Origin: Arcuatula senhousia
Taxonomy: Eukaryota > Mollusca > Bivalvia > Mytilida > Mytilidae
Assembly: GCA_963971305.1 (NCBI GenBank)
Contig: OZ020305.1
Location: 12,061,001 to 12,125,000, forward strand
DNA: 64,000 bases
Direction: 5' to 3'
In this document: positions 20,740 through 30,171 of the stretch, piece after piece
Position numbering within the stretch: position 1 is the stretch's first letter
How the letters are laid out: every line of letters starts with the position of its first letter
Translations under genes and position numbers: made by a program
Notes under the pieces: generated by a model
Database searches by the model: none
What the model was told of the DNA's origin: nothing
Seen by the model: only the letters and a program-made list of their open reading frames with translations

Positions 20740-21310
20740 TTTTGAACCGACACACACTGAGCGAGAAAAAAAGGGTTTGGGTGGGAAACAAAAGAACTGT
20801 AAATTTTGAAAACCACAGGATAAAGAGCGAGGTGGTTAGGGGCAGAAAATTTAGCTTATATTTGATGAATTACTTTGCGATCTTCAAAGTGATCTTTTAC
20901 GTGTCTTTTGAACATCCCTGGCAAGAAGCATGACTAATCAAAGGTGGGTTAAAGAACGGTGTGCCGGGCGCGCTCCCTCCCGTTTTACAGGAAAATTTGG
21001 TTAGGAACTGAATTAAATAAGAAGTCCCAAAGAATTTTTTTAATTGCGCGCCCTCCCCTTTCAAAATTTCTGGATCAGCCACTGGCCCTATCCACTCACC
21101 TTGACCCACTATGGTTTGCGGTCAGGTTTTCCGAATTATAGCATGATGACTCCGGTATTCATTATGACAGGGCTGTCCCATTCAACTACCTTAGGCACAT
21201 ATCCCAGTCGTGTTTGAGCTAAGCGAACGGACCCAATGTCAGCCGTTTCTGAGCGCTCTTTAGTGGACTTCTTCCGACAAGCTTAGTGCCTTTGTGGGCC
21301 TATTCGCTTC
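20740..21310. repeat. Diverged relative of the 399-bp unit and its left flank
   Basis: 'gaactgtaaattttgaaaac' and 'cacatatcccagtcgt...gagctaagcgaacg' parallel 7935-8135 (gaacagtaaattttaagacc, catcccagtcgctttatgg). An old copy of the same family, inside the copy A-specific insertion. Confidence 0.45.
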
Positions 21311-22220
21311 CCGTGCACCGCAAGGATTCGGAACCAAGTGTTAAATATTCTGTACATAACGACTGCCATAAGATTGAGAATTAATTATAAAGGTCAGTTT
21401 TATGATAAAGGGTCGCTAATGTCCCTCTTTTTGCTGGATTCCACGAAGTTAAAAATCAATTAACTCAATAACTACTCATCGCAGCCTTTTGATATTTGGT
21501 ATGTAGCATAAGTATGCAATCCCATAGCATTAGGTCTGTCACTCTCGATCTACTTCCTGTATAACAAAAAGACGGTCACTATGTCTTGACATGGTTTATT
21601 TTTTTTATAAACAAAGTTGATTGGTCGTTTATTTGTACTACACATGTATATAGTGCCAATATTGAATAAGCTGTTGGTTTATTATGTTAATGATATCTAT
21701 TCTTGTCCGTGTGTTTGTCCGTCTAAAGATTTTGTTAACCTTTTTTTCTTAAAAATTAAACCCGAATTCGAAGTTGCAATTTGCCATACCGTTTATATTT
21801 AGTTCCAAGATTTTGGACCACGACCAAAACAATTAAAACAAGTTGTTATGGAAAAGTAGATAAAAAAAGTAAGATAATTCTTTATAAAGTACTTTAACAG
21901 GGTCAGAAATAAACAATCGGACGCATGTATATACCCCAAGTTTCCCAAACACCGGCTGTAATTAATTAGAGAGTGGTAAATTGCATATGGTTGACAACCT
22001 TACTATATATTATATATTATAAAGTCCAGTATTTTTACCTTTATTTACCCTTTTTAGTTTCTTTCCTTAATTTGTTAATGAGATACTTCTAATTTCAAAG
22101 ACCAAAAAGTTAATTTGTTACACTAACAAAGGTTTCAAACATCTAAACTAACACTATTTGATAAGAGAAAGAAGCTTTTGGTACATATTACATTATACAA
22201 ATTTGCGGTTCACGATAACA

Positions 22221-22349
22221 TTAACCGCGTTAACGACTAAATTTTAGTCGTAATTTCTCTTTTCCCATTGGTTAATTCTCGTTTGTTTACATTTTGCCTA
22301 ACCGAGTTCACGATAACCACCGATTTCACGATCTCGGGTTAACCCGGGT
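22221..22349 (-). repeat. Right ~129-bp inverted arm
   Basis: Inverted partner of 18898-19026; ends aacccgggt. Confidence 0.8.
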
Positions 22350-22444
22350 GAAATATGGTGGCGATGACGTCGTCCTAAATAAGGAATTGTTTCCGAATAT
22401 ATTTATTTTTCTTTTTAAAAAAATGATAAATTTGAAGAATTATA

Positions 22445-22600
22445 AGGATTGAACACCTATTTTCGGTCGTTCATGCATGTATGAACGGATCTCTTCACTC
22501 ACAAACTGTATCATGAACGGCCTTCGGCCATTCATTCAGTTTGTGAGCTCCAAGATCCGTTCATACATGCATGAACGACCGAAAATAGGTGTTCAATCCT
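22445..22600. repeat. 156-bp near-perfect palindrome
   Basis: 48-bp outer arms at 22445-22492 and 22553-22600 are exact reverse complements. Inside, ctcacaaactg/cagtttgtgag and ggcc-ttc-ggcc continue the stem to the centre. It forms the right end of the copy A-specific insertion. Confidence 0.9.
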
Positions 22601-22603
22601 ATA

Positions 22604-24000
22604 ATATATTTTTTAAATTAATTTCATTTCAGATTTCAATGATATTGTACCAATTTTTACATCTTAGCAAAAAGTTTATGAAGACAATTGTACAAAGATT
22701 TTAGCCATGCCTTAAAATTTATGTTAAGCAGAACCTGGGTTACATCCCAGCTCTTTTGTTCTAACAGGGGTGATCTGAGCCGGATCGTCCCTCGGAATAC
22801 CCTGTTCTACTTTTCCAACTCTATTATTCTTTTTCTTTTGTTTTTTATAGCACTTTTTTTTTTAGAAATGTTCACTAAGTTGGACATGTTGGACTTAGTA
22901 AAATTATAAAATCAACAACAAAGTATAATTGAAGATTGAAAAATACATAGTTCCCACTGGGATTGGAACGAGGGACCTCGTCATTCCTATTCCACCTTTA
23001 TGTCCGCTAAACCACGAAACCAATGCAAACTTTGTGTTAAAAATTTGTTGATAAAGAATATTGAAGGGGCCCTATAGGGATACTCTATATTATATAGTAT
23101 TTTTTTTTATTTGATTCTAAATACACAGAATGTATTCTAATGTTTGTATTTATATTTTACATGACATTTTTGGAAGGCTGGGATGTAAAATAGTTATTGC
23201 GTTCGGACTTGGTGGTGCCTCCGGCCGTCGGGTGATCTTTTACTGACACACCGCGTCCTCATGTAATAACTATTACGGAAATGTGACTTGTGTTTGAGGA
23301 AAATAGACTATGTTGTATTGAAATAAAATTCTTTAAAGTTCAAATAAATATAAGTAAAAAATGTCGAATTAGTATTTCAATCGTCTATAAAATGTACACA
23401 AAGCTGAGTCAATCCCCCCGCACAAAAAAATCCATTAAGAATACCAGTATACAATTAAAAATGCAAATGACAAAATAAATCAGAACAAGGAAAAAAGAAT
23501 AATGGAATCGGCAAAGCGAACATAGGAACGAATCATTACACTTGAAAGGGGAGGGGGCTTGTTGTTTTTTTTGTTTTGGTAAGAATTTTTTTTTTCAAAG
23601 TGTCGCGACAAAATATTTTGTCATTTTATATAGCAGAAATCTGTCTTCATGATATTTTTTCTCACCAAACCAAACAAGGGGTCAAAACCTCTTTAAAACC
23701 TCTTTTACCGTTATTTTTCATCCTCGGTTCACACTGCCAGTGATATTGATTCAACATGACAAAGGAAAAGAGAATTCAAATGAATAGCAGAAAATTAGAA
23801 AATAGCAGAAATAGTATGATCCGTGAATATAATGATTTACAAGGTCCGTTCATGTAAGGTTGACTTGAAAACTTATACAACACCATACGGAATTCTACAA
23901 AATATTTTTTTTTGGTGACAATGTTAAAGTTTTCAATATTCTATTCGACTCTGCTTCTTTCTTATTAATATGCCACTATTTCAAGCTCAGAAAAAACGTG
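22604..24000. other. Duplicated non-coding sequence
   Basis: Conserved in copy B at 50476-51830. Contains a tRNA-like fragment at 22951-23021. The 62-codon open frame at 23290-23478 is nearly identical in B only because the DNA is duplicated; it has no recognised domain. Confidence 0.5.
22951..23021 (-). repeat. tRNA-like (SINE-like) fragment
   Basis: Minus strand shows tggtttagcgg (A-box-like) and cgttccaatccc (B-box-like) at plausible spacing. T and acceptor stems do not pair, so it is not a working tRNA. In copy B a deletion removes the A-box side (near 50830). Confidence 0.4.
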
Positions 24001-25960
24001 TTTGTAGAGCTCATTTATCTCTCAGGTTTTTTTCTTTTGAGTTGTCATTTGACCCCTACTTATAAGGAAAAGAAAAAGTTTTTTTTCATGTATTTACACT
24101 ATAGAATGAAATCTATTGCAGAGAAAAGATGTTGCTTGCGAAAACCTACAGCCCATTAAACTCTACAAAAGTTTCCACAGGACCGAAGTATCTGAATGTT
24201 CCTAACAGGGATTATGGCCCTTTAACGGTAGAATTAAAATATCGAAACTTGTGCAAATTGGGGTGGAGGTGTTACATTCAGGTATTTCCTTATAGGAGTT
24301 ATAGATTTCAGGAAAGTCCGATATTGCTAATACAGGGTTCTTACACGATCAGAAATAGACGATATTGAGATGTGGAATAAGTGTACGCGACACAACAAAC
24401 ATAAACAAACAGCAATTCAAAAATCACAACGGAAAACAGCAAGCAGTCTTCAACAGGACCATAGGTCACTGCTTACCGTCTTGCATTGGCCCAATACTTA
24501 TAATACAATACAAAAGTTTCAAAACCAATCCCTAAATCATCAACGAAAGACCCAATTCTTGACATAAAACAGTTAACACAAAATGACAAGGACAAACAAA
24601 GGCTTTGGCAAAGTTTCCTGGCTTAGGACAGGCACATATACAAAACAACTAGTTTTTTGGATCCAACCTTCCCCCTATTGATAAGCTTGCACAAAGCATA
24701 CATATAAAACACACTGTAAAACTCAATCGACAAAAGTTCAATTCAACAAGAGAGAACCTAAGACAAAATACTGTACGAATACAACAAGACAAGGAGGAAC
24801 TCTCTTGAGATCACTCGAAGTTACTGACAACTAGCTAAGAAAAATTTATCGATTGATGTAAAAGAATTAAATACATCAGTTCTAAATCCGACACCCATCG
24901 TCAAAACAATGAATGATTTAGAGTTGTATCACCACACAGAACCGACATACTTGATCGCTGTGGTGCTTATAAATGATACAGTGGATACAAAGTGAAAATT
25001 TAACGTTTTAAAGTTACTATCAATCGAGAAAAGACCGGGAATTTCATTTTTGCTAATCCCGTTGCGGGAAAAAAAACGGGAAAATTTCAACCAACTCCCT
25101 AAATCTGCTGCACAATTCTACTCTACCCAAATATACTGCGGTAATATTCCCAGGACCAATGTGATTGTTCTTATTTCAATAAAACTATTCGATAGGTGTT
25201 TGAATAATAGTGTCTAATCACTATATTGTCAACATATCTAATTGGTTTATTTGGACATGTTGGATGAGAATTGAAGTCTTTTTTGTATAAAAGGACATTG
25301 GAAATGGGTGAAAAGACCTTTAAATTGATTGAAATCTCCTTGACTTTGGTTTCAGATTTTTGTTTGAACCCTGCAAAAGATCAGGTGAGTGATTCAGCTT
25401 CTTGGAAGCCTCTTGTCTTTTTTTTTTACATATGACCAATACCATAGAAATCAACAGATAAGTAATAGCAAAACACGTCAATTTGTTTTAATAAAAACCA
25501 CCAATAACAAAAATGACACAGAGATGCACGGACTTATGAAACATCAACGGGAAGTTGTTCACATTAAACACTTTCATTGCAACAATGCATCTACAAATTA
25601 ACCAGTCTCCATTGAAAAGAGCAGTTGATTCAAATTCAAATATAATTTAGCTGTTTCTCAAGTTCCATGAAAATATTGCGTCCATTGCATAGATTGAACA
25701 GAGAGAAAAAAATGAACACAAAAGCCCACCAAAAACCAAGCTTATGCAGTAAAGGTGTCTGGTCAGAATTCTTTTATCAAAGGTGTCGATACGAATTACT
25801 TTCATTTATAACATTTTATGTGGCAAAAATCCTCTTTCAGAATATTTTTTTAAGTACAATGGTCGATTCCTTACAATTTTGTTTTTCATGTTTTGTGACT
25901 TTGTGATGAAGAACAGAAATAAAAGCGCCGATTTTTTGCTTTGGTAATGCATTTTTTTTT
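24001..25960. repeat. Dispersed mussel-type repeats, no gene
   Basis: 24040-24330 and 24330-24860 contain words such as 'ttgagatgtggaataagtg', 'aggacaggcacatata' and 'ggatccaaccttccccctat', which resemble a repeat I recall as very common in Mytilus. A related unit follows at 25975-26480. Copy B keeps them at 51830-53690. Open frames here are short and unconvincing. Confidence 0.5.
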
Positions 25961-25974
25961 GTGTCATGAGGATA

Positions 25975-26480
25975 ATGAGATGTGGAATAAGAGAAGCGAC
26001 CCAACCTGCGTATATCAACGAAATTTTAAAAATCCATGATGGAAATCAGACAGCAGCCACCATTGTGACATCGTGAATGTTACCAGGAGTCGCAGTTCGC
26101 GATTTTTCGATTTGCCCTAGATTTAAAATATAATGCATAAGATTCAAAACCAATCCTAAAAATGTCAACAAAGCACCCCAATCTGGACATAGAAAGATAC
26201 ATTAGACGACGATTATTAGCTTTGACAGAGATTCTAGCTGGCTTTTGACAATCACACATAAAATGTGGCAGGGTTAAAAAAAAATTGCCCCCCCCCCCTT
26301 TTCACCATATTGATAAACTTGAAGTTAACACAATAGAAATCAAATTGATAAAAGTTGAATTTAACAAAAGAGAACCTGAGACATAAACACCACAAAAAAA
26401 ATGAGACGTAGAGGAACTTTCCTTGAGAAATCTCGCTTACTAATAGTTTAAAAACCTTTCTTAAGATTAACTCTGATGAG
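25975..26480. repeat. Second diverged unit of the same dispersed repeat
   Basis: 'gagatgtggaataagagaag', 'aaatcagacagcagccacc' and 'acaaaagagaacctgagaca' align with words in the preceding unit. Copy B follows it only to about 55880, where it runs into a Penelope-like fragment instead. Confidence 0.5.
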
Positions 26481-26510
26481 TCCTAAATAGACGAAACACG
26501 CGTCATAATC
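26465..26510 (+). ncRNA. Hammerhead ribozyme, minimal type I
   Basis: Core boxes are all present in order: CTGATGA (26473-26479), stem II GTC/GAC with loop CTAAATA, GAAA (26493-26496), a two-pair stem III with loop ACGC, and the cleavage triplet GTC (26502-26504). Stem I forms from gatta (26465-26469) with taatc (26506-26510) plus t-a next to the core. Very short stem III is the form described for Penelope-like retroelements. Predicted to self-cleave after C26504. Absent from copy B, whose sequence differs here. Confidence 0.72.
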
Positions 26511-27440
26511 ATTTCTCTGAAACTTTTTTGTAATTTTAATATCATTTCTCATTTTCTGTTCAGAACGTTGAGATATAGGTTAAATGAAACAGGTGACAAA
26601 TCAAGAGCCTTAACAAAACTTTCACAAAGCAACGTCATTTTGATTCAGCAATAGGACTTAATTTTGACTTTATGCATTTTAGACCAAATAATGGCCATAC
26701 GTTTTCCATGTTTACCTTGAACATATTTCGTACTTTTTTGTGTATATGTATGATTGTGTTTTGTGCTTAACTGCAACGTTCAGTTTTATGAATCAGCAAT
26801 GCCTCACTGCTACAAACAAGTTAAGGATGCGATTAAGAGGATACCCAACACTTAGGGTAAAATATAGTAAAATTGTGTCGTTTAATTTTCCTGAAAATTT
26901 GCAAAAATATTCACTTTAATTATATAATTCAATCACAAAATCTTACGATTTTCGCATCATAGGTTTCTTGGGAAAATTTTCGTTGAACATAATGAAGTTT
27001 CAACATATCCGATTTTGATCAATCAGCAGCAATTTAAAGTCCAAAAGAGAAACAGCCTGCAGCCATCACCGCAACCAGTTTTTCAATCAGTTCCAGATTA
27101 AAAAGACCTGATTCTGAACATATAACAACTGACTCAAAAACGACGGGTAGAATATCAGATTTGTTAAAATTTCTGCAAAGCTATGGACAGGCACATAAAA
27201 CAAATGTCAGGGTTAACTCTGTCGGTTGTTTCTTCCGGGTACTCTAGTTTCAATCACCACTAAAACTGTCAACTTTGAATGACCAGGTTGCGTCGCGTAA
27301 CAAAAAGTAATTACATCTAGGAAAAAAAATAAATGAAAGAAGACGTTGATATTATTAGGCTTAGGTTTGGTATAAGAAAGGAAAAACAGAAAAACTCTAA
27401 AATGTGATAAATAAATCTAAATACCAAAACGTATATGCTG
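26511..27440. other. Copy A sequence without counterpart in copy B
   Basis: Copy A differs from B between about 26282 and 27440; B has Penelope-like RT sequence instead (55885-56433). No gene or domain recognised in the A version. Confidence 0.5.
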
Positions 27441-27680
27441 GTTATGCTGTATATGCATATTTCAAGGAGTAGCCTCTCATCAGCAGCACTTGAAACAAGC
27501 ATTAAAAGGTCAAAAACCAAAAGTATTGAACGAAAAGACTCAAAACCAACATAGTGCGAACAGGAAAGCCAAATCCAGCACCGAGGATATCGACCATTTG
27601 AAGTACAAGGAAAGAAACCTAGTGTTTTATACAATGTTGAATTTTGAAATCGGAAATTTCAATGACAGAAAATAGTAAAA
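27441..27680 (-). pseudogene. Truncated Penelope-like element fragment (copy A)
   Basis: Reads on the minus strand with the phrase SSAADERLLLEICIY, the same as in copy B (56434-56650), and then leaves homology at a sharp point, before the catalytic RT motifs. In B the frame continues into the RT. So copy A has lost or been replaced over the RT. Confidence 0.6.
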
Positions 27681-27947
27681 TTTATTGGTAAATATAGGTG
27701 CTTTTTTCAACAATCATCAACATTTTGTTTCTATGACTAAATTATGTTTAATAGGCTGTTTTTGTGTAGATTGTAAACAACAACAACATTTTTTTGCAAC
27801 GATAAGACACCAAAGAGTTCAGACGTGGTTTAACGAAGAGCAAAGGTAAGATGCGTTTGTAATAAAAGGTCAAACTTAGCTTTTAAAGGGATACCATAAA
27901 AATGGGTCAAAGTTAAAAAGGATTGACAACAGATATACTTAGTTTTG

Positions 27948-28216
27948 TACAGACCATTTGATTTTCTGGGGAGGGGGGGGGGCTGGGATTTAAAAAAAAA
28001 TGTTCTGGCTCTGATTTTCGGCACAAAAATAGTTTAGCCAGCTGATAGGGCGAAATTTTTGCGTATTAGAAAAAAAAAGATTTTCTGAACAAAATTTTCT
28101 AGCATTGAGTGTATGGATAAAAAAAATAAGTTGGCCCGCGCAGCGGTCGAAAAAAAAATCCCGGCTCGGGTGAAAATCCAAGCCTCCCCCCCCAGAAAAT
28201 CAAATGGTCGGTGCCT
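27948..28216. mobile_element. MITE of the GACCATTT-end family (copy A)
   Basis: Left end cagaccatttgattttctgg and right end agaaaatcaaatggtcgg pair as about 35-bp inverted repeats flanking G/C runs. Copy B equivalent is 57890-58173. Confidence 0.75.
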
Positions 28217-28239
28217 TACCTGTGCTAAAACATTTACCT

Positions 28240-29795
28240 GCAAACAATATGGAGCCAATCAGTTACATCGTCATAGACGATGGACCATCGACCGAGAAAC
28301 TTACTCGTGTACTAGATGCACCTAGACTTACGAGGCAGGAGAATTTACAAGGTCACATGATTTGTAAAATTAATGGGTTACGAGTGTACTAAATGCAACC
28401 AGGCTATTGCCGCCCAACGCCATTTAGAGTAACATCAGCAAACAAATGGACAAATAAGAGCAGGTCAACCGTTCCACATGGATGATCCGAAGTCCTATTA
28501 CACCATCAAACGGGAGGAGAAGAAACAAATACTCAAGTTTGGAACTTCGAGAAATCATTATACCGTTACTTTTAAAGATTTGAAGTAACAAACCTGCCTT
28601 TCATCATAAGAACAATACATGAGTTATTTGACTCCATCCTGCAAACTATCGGCGAAAATATGGAAGAACAGGTCCTGGCTAAATTGACAAATGAAATCAA
28701 CTCTCTTGATATCCCGATTGCCCTTCCTACACTTCAACTCAAGGATAACTATTAAAGGAAGTAGAGAGGTTATTACAATCCATCGTAGCCGATAAAGCCA
28801 GGGTCGATAAACACTCAAAGTGGGAGAGTACAGGACATGGAAAATACATGCAAGAATTCTAAGCTGTGCAGTTCTACGAGAAAGCAAGTGTACAAAGAGG
28901 ACCGTGTGGTATTCAAGAACTCAGACGATTTCAGGTGATACATGTATCTCAGGAATATCAATCATCGTTTTTGTCCTAAAAACTGTTTAAATGGAATCAT
29001 TAATATAGGACCGGAAGCTGATACGAAGATTAACCTATACCATCAGGACGATCATTATGAAGTCATCACTAGCTGTAGCCATTTCTGAAAGGTTTTTATC
29101 ATGTTAATTGCCAGACGTGTAAACAAGGATATGATCATTTAGAAAAACATGCAAAGAACAAAGCCTGCATCATTTGAAAAAAAATATACACGAGCCCTGT
29201 GATCATCTGTAGCCAATATGACAGAAACTTTAGAGAAAAAGAGTGCTTCCAACTTCAATTAGAACAGACAAGGAAATGTAAACACGTAATACAAGACTTA
29301 GTGTAAAGACTGTTGCCATACCGTCAACAAGGAACGATTGAAAAGCGATCATGTATGTGGTGACATGTACTGTCAATCGTGTAAATGATACTGCGATCCA
29401 GACCATCAGTGTTAAAGCATATCCATAGTTGTCAAGGAACCTTCTACATGTTCTAAAGAGCAAACTTACATCTTCTTTTTTCGAATGCACCCACGACGTC
29501 TCGAAGATTGTGAAGGATGGCGACCTGACACCAACGGAATGTAATCACACTGTAAAGGCAGTAAATGGGGAGCCAAGGAACATCGGTCAAACTGTGTTAT
29601 TCATAAAGTCTGTACCGTCCGTATGGAAAAACAAGTAACATAAGAGATTATCTGCAAAAACTGAATCTAATGACCTTTAAAGGATCCAGCACCACCAATG
29701 ACTTTTCTGGACACAACAACGTCACTACTATTTGCCATTATTTAAAAGGATACGATTCCATCCCCAATACCTATTTGACCATGAAGTTCAACTAA
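28240..29795 (+). pseudogene. Polinton/Maverick-type DNA polymerase B relic, N-terminal and exonuclease part (copy A)
   Basis: Broken frames on the plus strand give, in order, pieces typical of the protein-primed family B polymerase of Polintons: a KREEKKQILKFG stretch near 28510, an IPIALPTLQLKD stretch near 28710, GPCGIQELRRFQ (about 28899-28934), YHQDDHYEVITS near 29040, a cysteine-rich CKDC/HVCG/YCQSC zinc segment (29300-29390), a degraded exonuclease I box (FFECTHD, near 29480) and an exonuclease II-like LKGYDS (near 29745). Many stops and frameshifts show it is dead. It is interrupted at about 29800 by a minus-strand LINE and resumes at about 32935. Other Polinton genes (integrase, ATPase, protease, capsid) are not seen. 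Confidence 0.65.
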
Positions 29796-30025
29796 ATACG
29801 TACATTTATACATATCCCCTCTTGGTCTTCAAGGACCCGAAAGGCCGTTGAGTATTCTATGTCACCCAAGTCTGTCACTTACTGTTTTTTCTGCTCTCTG
29901 TCATGTATTCCATCCTATTCCATTCCTCTCTTTTTCAACAGTTCGTTTCCAGGTGTTCCTTGGTCTTCCAGCTTTTCTTTTACCTTCAGGTGTTCAGGTT
30001 AGTGGTACCTTGATGTAACTGTTAT

Positions 30026-30171
30026 TGTTGGTTTTACTGTTCTATGCTCCTCATATTCATACAGTGTTTGGCATTTTCAATATTTTTGGTAGAGCGCCTC
30101 TGATGAGTCTTGAATAGACGAAACGAGCGTTTTATTATAGATTTATTGTCTGGAACTTTGTTGTCATTTGT
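30026..30171 (+). mobile_element. Copy A-specific 146-bp insertion with hammerhead core
   Basis: Copy B lacks this piece: its text runs gttat-attctctacgta at 59611. The insertion contains 'tctgatgagtcttgaataga' and ends gtctggaactttgttg, resembling Penelope-like element ends. It interrupts the C-terminal part of the LINE. Confidence 0.65.
30100..30131 (+). ncRNA. Decayed hammerhead ribozyme core
   Basis: CTGATGA (30100-30106), a four-pair stem II (GTCT/AGAC), GAAA (30120-30123), a two-pair stem III with loop GAGC and GTT in place of GTC. Stem I does not pair convincingly, so activity is doubtful. Confidence 0.5.

Larger units (their letters stand above)
18782..22603. mobile_element. Copy A-specific 3.8-kb composite insertion with long inverted arms
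   Basis: Copy B passes directly from the equivalent of 18780 ('ttttcaatata') to 22604 ('aatttcatttcag') near 50450-50475. The insert carries inverted arms of about 129 bp at 18898-19026 and 22221-22349 (acccgggttaacccgag at the outer ends, cgcggttaa at the inner ends), a dispersed repeat (19302-20012), fragments of other repeats, and a perfect palindrome at its right end (22445-22600). No transposase frame is visible, so it is non-autonomous or a nest of several insertions. Confidence 0.65.

Noticed and set aside
23290..23478. 62-codon frame nearly identical at 51113-51301
   Set aside because: Identity is due to the duplication; no domain or start context supports it.
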